This document shows positions 1 through 10,024 of a stretch of 64,000 nt of DNA, piece after piece. Source of the DNA: Pseudonocardia sediminis (GTDB lineage: Bacteria > Actinomycetota > Actinomycetes > Mycobacteriales > Pseudonocardiaceae). Under the pieces are notes generated by a model that was not told the DNA's origin, ran no database searches, and saw only the letters and a list, made by a program, of their open reading frames with translations. The DNA is taken from NCBI RefSeq assembly GCF_004217185.1, contig NZ_SHKL01000001.1, positions 1,634,001 to 1,698,000 on the forward strand. The letters are read 5' to 3'. Position numbers and translations under genes: made by a program. Numbering within the stretch: position 1 is the first letter of the stretch; every line of letters starts with the position of its first letter.

Positions 1-207
1 GCCCGCCATCCCGGGAGCGGCCGATCAGGCCGGACACACGGGGGCGGTGGCCGGGCGGTCCCGAATGTTCGACCCCACCGTTGTACCGGGGTCGAGGATC
101 ACGGGTCCGGTCCCGCCGCGGGTGCCAGGGCGTGGTCGTCGACCGGCGGCTTCGCGACAACCGCAGCGCGGCGAGAGCCGCGCCCGACCGAGAGGTGATC
201 ACAGGCC
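1..207. other. rpsB upstream leader region, no gene seen
   Basis: No convincing coding sequence lies in this stretch on either strand. It ends in a strong Shine-Dalgarno sequence (AGAGGTGATC, about 190-199) ahead of rpsB. rpsB leaders often carry autoregulatory structure recognised by S2, but I cannot identify a specific element here by eye. Confidence 0.5.
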
Positions 208-1116
208 ATGGCCGTCGTCACCATGAAGCAGCTGCTCGACAGCGGCGTGCACTTCGGGCACCAGACCCGACGCTGGAACCCGAAGATGAAGCGCTACATC
301 CTCACCGAGCGCAACGGCATCTACATCATCGACCTCCAGCAGACGCTGTCGTACATCGACCGCGCCTACGAGTTCGTCCGCGAGACCGTCGCGCACGGCG
401 GGACGATCATGTTCGTCGGGACGAAGAAGCAGGCCCAGGAGGTCATCGCCGACGAGGCGGGCCGGGTCAACATGCCGTACGTGAACCAGCGCTGGCTGGG
501 CGGCATGCTCACGAACTTCCAGACCGTGCACAAGCGTCTGCAGCGCCTCAAGGAGCTGGAGTCGATGGAGCAGACGGGGGGCTTCGAGGGTCGCACCAAG
601 AAGGAGATCCTCATGCTCACCCGTGAGAAGGACAAGCTCGAGAAGACCCTCGGCGGTATTCGCGACATGTCCAAGGTGCCCAGCGCGGTGTGGATCGTCG
701 ACACCAAGAAGGAGCACATCGCGGTCGGCGAGGCCCGGAAGCTCAACATCCCGGTCGTCTCGATCCTGGACACGAACTGCGACCCGGACGAGGTCGACTT
801 CCCGATCCCGGGCAACGACGACGCGATCCGCTCGGCCGCCCTGCTGACCAAGGTCATCGCCAAGGCGGCGGCCGACGGTCTGGTCGCGCGCTCCGCGCGT
901 CGCGGCGAGGGTGGCGGCGAGGCCCAGGCCGCCGACGCCGCCCCGGGCAGCGACCAGCCGCTCGCCGAGTGGGAGCAGGAAGTCCTCACCGGTGGCGAGG
1001 TCGGTTCCGACGGCGCGAGCCTGACCGCGGCCGGCGCGACCACCGAGGCGCCCAACGCCGCGGCGGCCGCCGCCCCGGCCAGCACGAGCAACGGCACGCA
1101 GCAGACCGCGAGCTGA
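208..1116 (+). CDS. rpsB: 30S ribosomal protein S2
   Basis: S2 is a structural protein of the small ribosomal subunit. The N-terminus ([20 protein letters not shown], then [11 protein letters not shown]) is the family signature, and the conserved [21 protein letters not shown] and FPIPGNDDA blocks follow. At 302 aa it is longer than the roughly 240-260 aa core. The extra length is an acidic, Ala/Gly-rich tail from about residue 230, which is common in actinobacteria. The start is fixed by a strong SD sequence and by family conservation. It heads the translation operon with tsf 120 bp downstream, and a perfect hairpin separates the two genes. Confidence 0.98.
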   Translation: MAVVTMKQLLDSGVHFGHQTRRWNPKMKRYILTERNGIYIIDLQQTLSYIDRAYEFVRETVAHGGTIMFVGTKKQAQEVIADEAGRVNMPYVNQRWLGGMLTNFQTVHKRLQRLKELESMEQTGGFEGRTKKEILMLTREKDKLEKTLGGIRDMSKVPSAVWIVDTKKEHIAVGEARKLNIPVVSILDTNCDPDEVDFPIPGNDDAIRSAALLTKVIAKAAADGLVARSARRGEGGGEAQAADAAPGSDQPLAEWEQEVLTGGEVGSDGASLTAAGATTEAPNAAAAAAPASTSNGTQQTAS

Positions 1117-1124
1117 TCCGTCTC

Positions 1125-1159
1125 GCACGGGTGGCCGGGGACATCCCGGCCACCCGTGC
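1125..1159 (+). terminator. Perfect 15-bp hairpin between rpsB and tsf
   Basis: The arms GCACGGGTGGCCGGG (1125-1139) and CCCGGCCACCCGTGC (1145-1159) pair perfectly around a GACAT loop. Only a short T run (GTTTC) follows. It probably acts as a partial terminator or attenuator that sets the S2 to EF-Ts ratio, or as an RNA-stabilising hairpin. Confidence 0.6.
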
Positions 1160-1236
1160 GGCGTTTCACCCACCCGGCACGATCTCGGCCGTACCCCTGG
1201 CCGAACCACACGGACTAAGGACGAAGAGACACCGAG

Positions 1237-2052
1237 ATGGCGAACTACACCGCCGCGGACGTCAAGAAGCTCCGCGACCTCACCGGCTCCGGGATGATGG
1301 ACTGCAAGAAGGCCCTCGAGGAGTCCGACGGGGACACCGACAAGGCCGTCGAGCTGCTCCGCATCAAGGGCGCGAAGGACGTGGGCAAGCGCGCCGAGCG
1401 CACCACCTCCAACGGCCTGGTCGTCGCCTCCGGCGGCACCATGGTCGAGCTGAACTGCGAGACCGACTTCGTCGCCAAGAGCGATGACTTCATTTCCCTC
1501 GCCGACCAGATCCTGCAGGTCGCGGTCGACCAGAAGCCGGCCGACGTCGACGCGCTGCGCAGCGCCAAGATGGGCGACGGCACCGTCGAGGACTCGGTCC
1601 AGGGCCTGTCCGCCCGGATCGGCGAGAAGCTCGAGCTCAAGCGCTACATCCACGTCGACGGCCCGGTCGCGGTCTACCTGCACAAGCGGGCCACCGACCT
1701 GCCGCCGGCGATCGGCGCGCTGGTGTCCTATGAGGGCACCGACGACGAGACCGCCCGTGGCATCGCGATGCACATCGCCGCCGCCCGCCCGCAGTACACG
1801 ACCCGCGAGCAGGTCCCGGCCGACATCGTCGAGAACGAGAAGAAGATCGCCGAGGCGACCGCGCGCGAGGAGGGCAAGCCCGAGCAGGTGCTGCCCCGCA
1901 TCGTCGACGGCCGCGTCAACGGCTTCTACAAGGACGTCGTGCTGCTCGAGCAGTCGTCCGTGCAGGACCAGAAGAAGACCGTGAAGGCGCTGCTGGACGA
2001 GGCCGGCGTCACGGTCAAGGACTTCGTGCGCTTCGAGGTCGGCCAGGGCTGA
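1237..2052 (+). CDS. tsf: Translation elongation factor Ts
   Basis: EF-Ts is the nucleotide exchange factor that releases GDP from EF-Tu. The N-terminal UBA-like domain ([20 protein letters not shown], then MDCKKALEE) carries the [12 protein letters not shown] signature that contacts EF-Tu. The [10 protein letters not shown] motif of the core domain follows at about residue 68. The length of 271 aa is normal. The start is ATG, preceded by an AAGGACGAAGAGA ribosome-binding region. It lies downstream of rpsB as usual, but the gene that normally follows it, pyrH, is missing; frr comes next after 199 bp. Confidence 0.98.
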   Translation: MANYTAADVKKLRDLTGSGMMDCKKALEESDGDTDKAVELLRIKGAKDVGKRAERTTSNGLVVASGGTMVELNCETDFVAKSDDFISLADQILQVAVDQKPADVDALRSAKMGDGTVEDSVQGLSARIGEKLELKRYIHVDGPVAVYLHKRATDLPPAIGALVSYEGTDDETARGIAMHIAAARPQYTTREQVPADIVENEKKIAEATAREEGKPEQVLPRIVDGRVNGFYKDVVLLEQSSVQDQKKTVKALLDEAGVTVKDFVRFEVGQG

Positions 2053-2063
2053 GTCCCTGAGAC

Positions 2064-2110
2064 GGCCGGGCCGCATCCGGGCGGCGATCCCGCCCGGTAC
2101 CGGCCCGGCC
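2064..2110 (+). terminator. Long GC hairpin downstream of tsf
   Basis: The outer arms GGCCGGGCCG (2064-2073) and CGGCCCGGCC (2101-2110) pair perfectly. The inner arms CCGGGCGG (2077-2084) and CCGCCCGG (2090-2097) also pair perfectly, with small internal loops between the two stems. It lies 12 bp after the tsf stop and probably ends the rpsB-tsf transcript, so frr would need its own promoter. Confidence 0.65.
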
Positions 2111-2251
2111 CCGCCGGTCACCCGGTGCGGTACCCGCCGCAGGGCGGGCGCCGCACCGGGCCGGCCGGAGTGAGAGGATCGGCGTGCACGCGGTCCCGGG
2201 CCGCGGCTCGCGTGCGCAGGTGAGACGACAGAGACGGACGGGGACGACACC

Positions 2252-2809
2252 GTGATCGACGAAACCCTCTTCGACGCCGAGGAGAAGATGGAGAAGGCCG
2301 TCACGGTGGCGAAGGACGACCTGTCGTCCGTGCGCACCGGTCGCGCGACCCCGTCGATGTTCTCCCGCGTCGTGGTCGAGTACTACGGCGCCTACACCCC
2401 GCTCAACCAGCTCGCCTCGGTCTCCGTGCCGGAGGCCCGGATGGCGGTCATCAAGCCCTACGACTCCAGCCAGCTCAAGGAGATGGAGAAGGCGATCCGG
2501 GACTCCGACCTGGGCGTCAACCCCTCCAACGACGGACAGATCATCCGCGTGGTCATCCCGCAGCTGTCCGAGGAGCGTCGCAAGGAGATGGTGAAGGTCG
2601 CGCGCGGCAAGGGCGAGGACGCCCGGGTCGTGCTGCGGGGTCTGCGCCGGAAGGCGATGGACGAGCTGCACCGCATCCAGAAGGACGGCGAGGCCGGCGA
2701 GGACGAGGTCGGCCGCGCCGAGAAGGAGCTGCAGACCGTCACCGACCGCTACGTCGCGCAGATCGACGAGCTGGTCAAGAACAAGGAATCCGAACTCCTC
2801 GAGGTCTGA
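2252..2809 (+). CDS. frr: Ribosome recycling factor
   Basis: RRF works with EF-G to split post-termination ribosomes. The protein is a standard 185 aa. It starts with [17 protein letters not shown] and contains the conserved [11 protein letters not shown] segment, the [11 protein letters not shown] hinge region and the C-terminal helical RRKAMDEL and DELVKNKE blocks of the three-helix bundle. The start codon is GTG at 2252. cdsA begins 5 bp after its stop, so the two genes are likely co-transcribed. In most actinobacteria pyrH lies immediately upstream; here the upstream neighbour is tsf. Confidence 0.97.
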   Translation: MIDETLFDAEEKMEKAVTVAKDDLSSVRTGRATPSMFSRVVVEYYGAYTPLNQLASVSVPEARMAVIKPYDSSQLKEMEKAIRDSDLGVNPSNDGQIIRVVIPQLSEERRKEMVKVARGKGEDARVVLRGLRRKAMDELHRIQKDGEAGEDEVGRAEKELQTVTDRYVAQIDELVKNKESELLEV

Positions 2810-2814
2810 TCTCC

Positions 2815-3732
2815 ATGACCTCCTCCCACGACGCCGCCGTCCCGGTGACCTCCGACCTTCCCGGGTCGGGTCCGCCGGGTGTCCCGGCGCCGCCCGAGAG
2901 CCCGGTGCGTCCGTCGAAGAGGGCACGCCTGGGGCGCAACCTCGTCGCCGCGATCGCGGTCGGGCTGTCGATGGGTGCGGTCATCCTGGCCAGCCTGCTG
3001 ATCGTCCACCAGGTCTTCGTCGGGGTGCTCGCCGTGTGCGCTGCGATCGCGACCTGGGAGCTCTCCGGTGCGTTGCGCCGCGGCGCCGACATCCGGGTGA
3101 CGCTGCCGGTCCTGCTCGTCGGCGGGCAGGCGATCGTCTGGTCGGCGTGGCCGTTCGGGTTGCGCGGCGTGGCCGTCGCGTTCGCCGCGACCGTCCTCGG
3201 CTGCCTGCTGTGGCGGATGCGCGCCGGTGCGGCGCACTTCCTGCGCGACATGAGCGCGTCGCTGTTCGTCGCCGCCTACGTCCCGCTGCTGGTCGCGTTC
3301 GCGGTGCTGATGACCGTCGCGCCGCAGGGCGTCGGACGGGTGCTGACGTTCCTGATCTGCGTGATCGCCTCGGACGTCGGTGGCTACGCGGCCGGGGTGA
3401 TCGCCGGACGGCACCCGATGGCCCCCACGATCAGCCCCAAGAAGTCCTGGGAGGGCTTCGCCGGGTCGCAGATCGCGGGCATGATCGCCGGCGCGCTCTG
3501 CGTGACGCTGCTGCTCGGCGGGCCCTGGTACTTCGGTGCCCTGACCGGCGCGCTGCTGGTGTGCACCGCGACCCTCGGCGACCTCGTCGAGTCGCTGGTC
3601 AAGCGCGACCTGGGGATCAAGGACATGGGCACGATGCTGCCCGGGCACGGCGGTCTGATGGACCGGATGGACTCGCTGCTCCCGGCGGCGTTCGTGGCGT
3701 GGGCCGTGCTCGGCCTGATCGTCCCCGCCTGA
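2815..3732 (+). CDS. cdsA: Phosphatidate cytidylyltransferase (CDP-diglyceride synthase)
   Basis: This integral membrane enzyme converts phosphatidic acid and CTP to CDP-diacylglycerol for phospholipid synthesis. The N-terminal 45 residues are Pro/Ser-rich and probably cytoplasmic. About seven to eight hydrophobic segments follow. The C-terminal CDP-diglyceride synthetase signature is clear: SDVGGYAAG, PTISPKKSWEG, then TLGDLVESLVKRDLGIKD and PGHGGLMDRMDS near residues 265-290. The length of 305 aa fits. It is tightly coupled to frr, the same order as in M. tuberculosis (Rv2882c-Rv2881c). Confidence 0.96.
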   Translation: MTSSHDAAVPVTSDLPGSGPPGVPAPPESPVRPSKRARLGRNLVAAIAVGLSMGAVILASLLIVHQVFVGVLAVCAAIATWELSGALRRGADIRVTLPVLLVGGQAIVWSAWPFGLRGVAVAFAATVLGCLLWRMRAGAAHFLRDMSASLFVAAYVPLLVAFAVLMTVAPQGVGRVLTFLICVIASDVGGYAAGVIAGRHPMAPTISPKKSWEGFAGSQIAGMIAGALCVTLLLGGPWYFGALTGALLVCTATLGDLVESLVKRDLGIKDMGTMLPGHGGLMDRMDSLLPAAFVAWAVLGLIVPA

Positions 3733-3736
3733 CGCC

Positions 3737-4477
3737 GTGCGCTACCGGGGTTTCGGCGGGCAGGTCCGTCCCGGCCCGGCCATCCCCAGCCCGAACATCT
3801 GGAACTGGCCCGACGTCTACGCCGCCGAGAACGCCGCCCAGGACGCCGACGGCGCACTCTGGTCGGCGCTGTGGGAGACCACCGGGGGCTGGGCCGGCGC
3901 CGACGTCGTCGACGTCGGGTGCGGCGACGGGTTCCACCTGCCGCGCTTCGCCGCCGAGGCCGCCACCGTCGTCGGGGTCGAGCCGCACCCGCCGCTGGTC
4001 GAGCGCGGTCAGCGGCATCACGACGGCGATCGCGTGCGGCTGCTGCGGGGTGGTGCCGAGAACCTGCCGCTGCCCGACGACAGCGCGGACCTGCTGCACG
4101 CCCGCACGGCCTATTTCTTCGGTCCCGGCTGCGAGCCCGGACTCGCCGAGGCGGACCGGGTGCTGCGCCCCGGTGGTGTCCTGGCCGTCATCGACCTGGA
4201 CTTCACCTCACGCCCCTACGGGGACTGGCTGCGCGCCGACCTGCCCCGCTACGACCCTCCGGCGGTGGAGCGGTTCTTCGCGAACCACGGTTTCGCGCAG
4301 CGCCGGGTGGTCTCGACGTGGCGGTTCGCCGACCGCGCCACGCTGGAGGACGTGCTGCGGATCGAGTTCTCCCGGGCCACCGCGGCGCGTGCCGTGGACG
4401 ACGTGCCGGGCCTGACGATCAGCGTCGGCTACCGCCTGCACACCCGCCGCCGCCCGGCCTCGGTGTTGCTGCCCTGA
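3737..4477 (+). CDS. Class I SAM-dependent methyltransferase
   Basis: The protein has a Rossmann-type methyltransferase fold. Motif I is VVDVGCGDGFHLPRF at about residue 57, an acidic residue follows at the end of strand 2 (GVEPHP), and RVLRPGGVLAVIDLDF gives the post-IV region. The length of 246 aa is typical of the Methyltransf_11 group. The start is GTG at 3737, four bases after the cdsA stop, which suggests co-transcription. The substrate cannot be told from the sequence. Position after cdsA allows, but does not prove, a lipid or quinone substrate. Confidence 0.85.
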   Translation: MRYRGFGGQVRPGPAIPSPNIWNWPDVYAAENAAQDADGALWSALWETTGGWAGADVVDVGCGDGFHLPRFAAEAATVVGVEPHPPLVERGQRHHDGDRVRLLRGGAENLPLPDDSADLLHARTAYFFGPGCEPGLAEADRVLRPGGVLAVIDLDFTSRPYGDWLRADLPRYDPPAVERFFANHGFAQRRVVSTWRFADRATLEDVLRIEFSRATAARAVDDVPGLTISVGYRLHTRRRPASVLLP

Positions 4478-4502
4478 GCCACCCGCGGAACGAGTGGCGA
4501 GC

Positions 4503-4997
4503 TCAGGCCAGCGTGACGTTCTGGCCGCTCACGGCCACCGCACGGCGGGCGAGCGGCGTCGTCGCCGGGCCCTCGAGGACCGCGCCGTCGAGTCCGAACC
4601 GGCTGCCGTGACACGGGCAGATCACCGCGCCGTCGCGGATGGCGTTGACCTGGCAGCCCTGGTGCGGGCAGACCGTCGACAGGCCCTGGAACCGTCCGGC
4701 GGCGGGCTGGGTCACCACGACCTGCTGGTCGGCGAACACGACCCCGCCACCCACCGGCACCGACGACACGGGCCCGAGCACCGTGCCCGGCGCGCCCTCC
4801 GGCAGGTCCGCAGCCGGCTGATCGGTCGCGGGCTGCCCGCCTGCGGCGTCACCGGACCCGCCCGAGCTGCACGCGGCGACGAGGCCGACCGCAGCCACCC
4901 CGGCCCCGGCGATCGCGGCGCGGCGTCCCATCGACGGGCCGCGTCCCTCGGGCTCGGCGGGGGTCTCGACGGCGGGGGTGGGACGGGTGTCGGACAT
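4503..4997 (-). CDS. Rieske (2Fe-2S) lipoprotein
   Basis: This 164-aa exported protein carries one Rieske cluster domain. The ligand boxes are CPHQGC and, about 20 residues later, CPCHGS, giving the Cys-X-His and Cys-X2-His pairs. The N-terminus has an arginine pair (MGRRAAIAGAGV) followed by a hydrophobic stretch and a lipobox-like VAACSS, suggesting Tat export and lipid anchoring. The start at 4997 is chosen because GAGGAG lies 5 nt upstream; longer readings extend into Arg-rich noise. No oxidase or cytochrome partner is nearby, so its electron-transfer partner is unknown. Confidence 0.88.
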   Translation of the reverse strand: MSDTRPTPAVETPAEPEGRGPSMGRRAAIAGAGVAAVGLVAACSSGGSGDAAGGQPATDQPAADLPEGAPGTVLGPVSSVPVGGGVVFADQQVVVTQPAAGRFQGLSTVCPHQGCQVNAIRDGAVICPCHGSRFGLDGAVLEGPATTPLARRAVAVSGQNVTLA

Positions 4998-5217
4998 GGC
5001 GCTCCTCGTACGCGCCGCGACAGGAGGGCGGCGCTGATGGTGGGGGCCGCGCCGGCGTGGTGGTCCGGAAGGCGTGCGGCGGGTTCGGGTACGACCAGCG
5101 TGCCACAGCCGCCTCGCGTGCCGTCGACGCTGGTGAAGCCTTTCGTGAGGCAACGGCGGGTCACCGCGGTGAGGCGCCGGATCACCGGGGGAGCGGTCAC
5201 GGCGTCGCCGGGCTCGC

Positions 5218-5223
5218 TACCGT
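5218..5223 (+). promoter_or_regulatory. -10 box TACCGT, leaderless start at 5230
   Basis: TACCGT lies 6 nt before the ATG at 5230, so transcription would begin at or next to the start codon. No SD sequence suits that start. Confidence 0.5.
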
Positions 5224-5229
5224 GGAGCC

Positions 5230-5784
5230 ATGTCCTTCACCGTGCGAGCGGCCGTCGTCGGCGTCCCCGTGCCGAGTCTGGAGATCGTGCTCGGCACCCT
5301 GGCCTGGGTGGTCGGTGCGGCCGGCCTGGACGCCGGGTTCGGGACCCTCCTGGTCGCGCTCGGCCTCGGCCTGGCCGGCTGGTTGTGGAGCGTGCGGCAC
5401 CGCAGGCGCGCGATGGCCGTGCAGCTGCACCCCGCCCGCAAGGCCCGGATGCAGCGCCTCATCGCGGCCGGTGTGATCGGGATCTTCGCCTTCCCGATCC
5501 TGCTGTCGCTGATCAGTTACGGCGAGCTCGGCACGGCGCTGTCGGCGGCGCTGATCGGTGTCCTGCTGATCATGGCCTCGACGGTCCTGGAGGAGCGTTC
5601 GCTGGTCGCGGTCGGTGCGCTGGTGCTGGTCCTGGCCGCGATCGGGGCGTTCCTGGCGCTCAACTCGTCCGGGGTGTCGCAGTCCCAGCCGGTGATCGGG
5701 CTGGGCTGCGGGCTGGTGCTGTGGGTGGCCGGGATGCGCCGCCTCGGCCTGCTCGACGAGCTGCGCCGCCGCGTCCGCCGCTGA
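5230..5784 (+). CDS. Multi-pass membrane protein, unknown function
   Basis: I do not recognise this 184-aa protein. It shows five or six hydrophobic segments (about residues 15-35, 37-53, 80-98, 101-115, 120-140 and 150-165). A basic loop ([20 protein letters not shown]) separates the first pair from the rest, and the tail is Arg-rich. It is transcribed divergently from the Rieske gene. The ATG at 5230 follows a -10-like TACCGT by 6 nt and has no good SD sequence, so it is probably translated from a leaderless transcript. rlmN follows 64 bp downstream. Confidence 0.75.
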   Translation: MSFTVRAAVVGVPVPSLEIVLGTLAWVVGAAGLDAGFGTLLVALGLGLAGWLWSVRHRRRAMAVQLHPARKARMQRLIAAGVIGIFAFPILLSLISYGELGTALSAALIGVLLIMASTVLEERSLVAVGALVLVLAAIGAFLALNSSGVSQSQPVIGLGCGLVLWVAGMRRLGLLDELRRRVRR

Positions 5785-5848
5785 GAGCAGGCCCGTCGGA
5801 CTCCGCCGATCGGGGTCCCCGGCCGGAGGCTGGCACACTGGAGGGGTC

Positions 5849-6958
5849 ATGACTGCCCTTCCCCTGGTGTTCGACGCCCCGCGCCGTGCCACCCCGCCGC
5901 GCCATCTCGCCGACCTCGACCCGTCCGACCGCGCCGACGTCGCACGGGAGCTCGGTGTGCCGAAGTTCCGCCTCGACCAGCTCGCCCGGCACTACTTCGG
6001 CCGTCTGACCGCCGACGTCGACGCCATGACCGACCTGTCGGCCGGTGCCCGCGAGACCCTGTCCGGGCTGCTCCCGGCGTTGGTCACCCCGGTCACCGAA
6101 CGCAGCTGCGACGACGGCGCGACCCGCAAGACCCTCTGGCGCGGCCACGACGGCACGCTCGCCGAGTCGGTCCTGATGCGCTACCCCGGCCGCGCCACGG
6201 TGTGCGTCTCGAGCCAGGCCGGATGCGGGATGGCCTGCCCGTTCTGCGCGACGGGCCAGGGCGGGCTGCAGCGCAACCTGTCCACCGGCGAGATCGTCGA
6301 TCAGGTCCGCCAGGCCGCCGCCGCGGCCCGCGACGGGCTGCTCGACGAGCCGGCGCGCCTGTCGAACGTCGTGTTCATGGGCATGGGCGAGCCGCTGGCG
6401 AACTACAAGCGCGTGATCGCCGCCGTCCGCCGGATCACCGAGCCCGCCCCGGACGGGCTGGGCATCTCCGCCCGCGGGGTCACGGTGTCGACGGTCGGTC
6501 TCGTCCCGGCGATCGACAAGCTCACCGCGGAGGGCCTGCCGGTCACGCTGGCGGTCTCCCTGCACACCCCCGACGACGAGCTGCGCGACACCCTCGTGCC
6601 GGTGAACAACCGCTGGAAGGTCGCCGAGGTCCTCGACGCCGCGCGCCGCTACGCCACGACGACCGGGCGCCGCGTGTCGATCGAGTACGCGCTGATCCGC
6701 GACGTGAACGACCAGCCGTGGCGCGCCGACCTGCTCGGCAAGCTCCTGCGTCAGCACATCGGCACGTCGCGCGTGCACGTGAACCTGATCCCGCTCAACC
6801 CGACCCCGGGCAGCGAGTGGGACGCCTCCCCGCGCCCGGTGCAGGACGAGTTCGTCGCCCGCGTGCTGGCCTCCGGCGTCGCCTGCACCGTCCGCGACAC
6901 CCGCGGGCAGGAGATCGACGCCGCCTGCGGCCAGCTGGCCGCCTCCCACCAGCAGTGA
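5849..6958 (+). CDS. rlmN: Dual-specificity 23S rRNA A2503 / tRNA A37 methyltransferase
   Basis: RlmN is a radical-SAM enzyme that makes 2-methyladenosine at A2503 of 23S rRNA and A37 of some tRNAs. The radical-SAM cluster motif CGMACPFC (CX3CX2C) is at about residue 130, preceded by VCVSSQAG. The [13 protein letters not shown] block and SLHTPDD.LR follow. The C-terminal YALIRDVND segment and [19 protein letters not shown] contain the second catalytic cysteine. The length of 369 aa is normal. The ATG follows GGAGGGG, and an xAxxxT hexamer (CACACT, 5834-5839) lies just upstream. rlmN follows cdsA in mycobacteria as well, so the context is conserved. Confidence 0.97.
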   Translation: MTALPLVFDAPRRATPPRHLADLDPSDRADVARELGVPKFRLDQLARHYFGRLTADVDAMTDLSAGARETLSGLLPALVTPVTERSCDDGATRKTLWRGHDGTLAESVLMRYPGRATVCVSSQAGCGMACPFCATGQGGLQRNLSTGEIVDQVRQAAAAARDGLLDEPARLSNVVFMGMGEPLANYKRVIAAVRRITEPAPDGLGISARGVTVSTVGLVPAIDKLTAEGLPVTLAVSLHTPDDELRDTLVPVNNRWKVAEVLDAARRYATTTGRRVSIEYALIRDVNDQPWRADLLGKLLRQHIGTSRVHVNLIPLNPTPGSEWDASPRPVQDEFVARVLASGVACTVRDTRGQEIDAACGQLAASHQQ

Positions 6959-6970
6959 GACGCGCCCCGA

Positions 6971-7009
6971 GCGGCACCCCCGCCTAGTCGGAGTCGGCGG
7001 GGGCGCCGC
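6971..7009. terminator. Bidirectional terminator between rlmN and the ABC operon
   Basis: GCGGCACCCCCGCC (6971-6984) pairs with GGCGGGGGCGCCGC (6996-7009) with one mismatch and an 11-nt loop. It lies between the convergent rlmN (+) and ABC ATPase (-) genes. Confidence 0.65.
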
Positions 7010-7049
7010 CCGTTCCCCGGGGCAGGCCCAGGGACCCGGAGACCGGCCG

Positions 7050-8135
<1,086 letters not shown>

Positions 8136-8180
8136 GGTCGGCTCCGTTCTGCGAGGAGGTCTGCGGGAGGGATGAGGCGG

Positions 8181-9077
8181 TCACTTGACGGCCCCGAACG
8201 AGAGGCCCTGGACGAGCTTGTTCTGCGCCACCCAGCCCGCGATGACGACGGGCAGCGCGGCCATCGTGGCAGCGGCGCAGAGCTTGGCGAAGTACAGCCC
8301 CTCCGAGGTGATGAACCCGACGAGGAACACCGGCACGGTCGCGGCCTGCGACGCGGTCAGGTTCACCGCGAAGAAGAACTCGTTCCAGGAGAAGATCACG
8401 CAGATCAGCGCCGTGGCGGCCATGCCGGGGGACACCACCGGCAGCACCACCTCGCGCAGCGACCGGAACAGCGACGCGCCGTCCATGCTGGCCGCCTCCA
8501 GGAGCTCCTTGGGGACCTCCTGGAAGAACGAGCGCATCATCCACACCGCGATCGGCAGGTTCATCGCCGTGTAGAGCACGACCAGGGTCCAGACATTGTC
8601 CAGCATCCCGATGTAGTTGACCACCACGTAGATCGGCACGATCGCCGCGACGACGGGCAGCATCTTCGTCGAGATGAAGAAGAACAGGACGTCCTGGGTC
8701 TTCTTGACCGGCCGCAGCGACACCGCGTAGGCGGCCGGCGTGGCCAGCAGGACCACCAGCACCGTCGACATCAGCGTCGCGAACACCGAGTTGAGCAGGT
8801 ACGGCCCGATGCCGGAGGAGAAGACCTCGGAGAACTGGTCGAGCGTCGGGGTGAAGAACAGCTTCGGCGGGCTGGTGTAGGCGTCGGCCTCCTGCTTGAA
8901 CGCCGTGAGCACCATCCACAGGATCGGGAAGAAGAACCCGATCCCGACGATCCAGGCCAGGACGCCGAGCAGCGCGTTGCCGGTGCGGCGCTGCTTCTTG
9001 GGCTTGATCCGGGGCGGGTCCGCGGCCGGGGCCGCACCGGACCCGGTCGTGGTGGGGGAGAGGGTCTGCTCGGCCAT
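8181..9077 (-). CDS. Carbohydrate ABC transporter permease (MalG/SmoG type)
   Basis: This 298-aa inner-membrane subunit of the CUT1 importer has a cytoplasmic N-terminus (MAEQTLSPTTTGSG) and six transmembrane helices. The EAA loop that contacts the ATPase is near residue 200 (ELLEAASMDGASLFRSLREV). The ATG at 9077 is chosen because it has an upstream GAGGAGG and overlaps the stop of the preceding permease by one base (TGATG), a sign of translational coupling. Longer readings start in out-of-frame sequence of the neighbour. Confidence 0.94.
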   Translation of the reverse strand: MAEQTLSPTTTGSGAAPAADPPRIKPKKQRRTGNALLGVLAWIVGIGFFFPILWMVLTAFKQEADAYTSPPKLFFTPTLDQFSEVFSSGIGPYLLNSVFATLMSTVLVVLLATPAAYAVSLRPVKKTQDVLFFFISTKMLPVVAAIVPIYVVVNYIGMLDNVWTLVVLYTAMNLPIAVWMMRSFFQEVPKELLEAASMDGASLFRSLREVVLPVVSPGMAATALICVIFSWNEFFFAVNLTASQAATVPVFLVGFITSEGLYFAKLCAAATMAALPVVIAGWVAQNKLVQGLSFGAVK

Positions 9078-10024
9078 CAGGACGCCTCCTCGGCACCGGA
9101 GAAGCTGCGGAAGATCAGCCGCAGGGCGAACGTGGAGACGATGATCGTGGCCACGACGACCACCACGCCCATCGCGGCGGACTGGCCGATGTCGAAGCCG
9201 AGGAACGCCCGCTGGTAGATGTAGAACGGAAGGTTCGCGCTCGCCGTACCGGGCCCGCCCTGGGTCATCATGTAGATCGTGTCGAACGTGTTGACCAGGT
9301 AGATCGCGCCGAGCACGACGCCGAGCTCGATGAACCGGCGCAGGTGGGGGATCGTCACCTCGCGGAAGATCGCGAACGAGCCCGCCCCGTCGACCCGGGC
9401 CGCCTCCAGCACGTCGGCCGGCTGGGACTGCAGCCCGGCCAGCGTCAGCAGCATCATGAACGGCGTCCACTGCCAGACCAGGGCGATCATCACCGAGGTC
9501 AGGGGGTAGGACGACACCCAGTCGGTGTTGCCCGCGCCGAACGGCGAGAGCACGAAGTTGATCAGGCCGTAGGTCGGGTCGAACAGGACCGTCTTCCACA
9601 GCAGCGCGCTGGCCACCGGGGTGATCAGGAACGGCGTGATCAGCAGCGTCCGGACGAACCCGCGGCCGAAGAACTGCCGGTCGAGCAGCAGCGCGAACAG
9701 CAGGCCCAGGATCATCGCGAAGATGACGGCGCCCACGGTGAGCACCACCGAGTTGAGCGCCACCCCGCGGAACTGCGAGTCGGTGAACACCGTCGCGTAG
9801 TTGTCCAGGCCGACGAAGCTCTGGCTGCCGGGGCGGACCAGGTTCCAGGACTGCAGCGAGTAGTAGATCGTCACCAGGAACGGCAGCTGCGTCACGATGA
9901 TCGCGAAGATCAGGGCGGGCAGCAGCGGCGCCCGGCGGATCCAGCCGTCCCGGGCGGATCCGGGACCCCGGGCCGGACGGGCCGTCGCGGCCGCGGTGTC
10001 CGGACGTTCGGTCGTGGTCGTCAT
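9077..10024 (-). CDS. Carbohydrate ABC transporter permease (MalF/SmoF type)
   Basis: This 315-aa permease has six predicted helices, starting with PLLPALIFAIIVTQLPFLV after an Ala/Arg-rich cytoplasmic tail. The EAA motif (LEAARVDGAGSFAIFREVTI) is near residue 220. The FLITPVASALLWKTVLFDPTYG region and the TQGGPGTAS loop resemble permeases of polyol (mannitol/sorbitol) systems; this is from memory of the family, not an alignment. The start at 10024 overlaps the binding-protein stop by ATGA, which excludes longer forms. Confidence 0.93.
   Translation of the reverse strand: MTTTTERPDTAAATARPARGPGSARDGWIRRAPLLPALIFAIIVTQLPFLVTIYYSLQSWNLVRPGSQSFVGLDNYATVFTDSQFRGVALNSVVLTVGAVIFAMILGLLFALLLDRQFFGRGFVRTLLITPFLITPVASALLWKTVLFDPTYGLINFVLSPFGAGNTDWVSSYPLTSVMIALVWQWTPFMMLLTLAGLQSQPADVLEAARVDGAGSFAIFREVTIPHLRRFIELGVVLGAIYLVNTFDTIYMMTQGGPGTASANLPFYIYQRAFLGFDIGQSAAMGVVVVVATIIVSTFALRLIFRSFSGAEEAS

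Noticed and set aside
199..2337. Large minus-strand open frame of 712 codons across rpsB, tsf and frr
   Set aside because: It is antisense to three certain genes, Arg/Gly/Leu-rich, and is the usual GC-bias shadow; similar long shadows occur opposite infB, rip and proS.
8181..9599. 472-aa form of the second permease
   Set aside because: The first part is out-of-frame translation of the upstream permease; the true start is ATG 9077 with SD and overlap.
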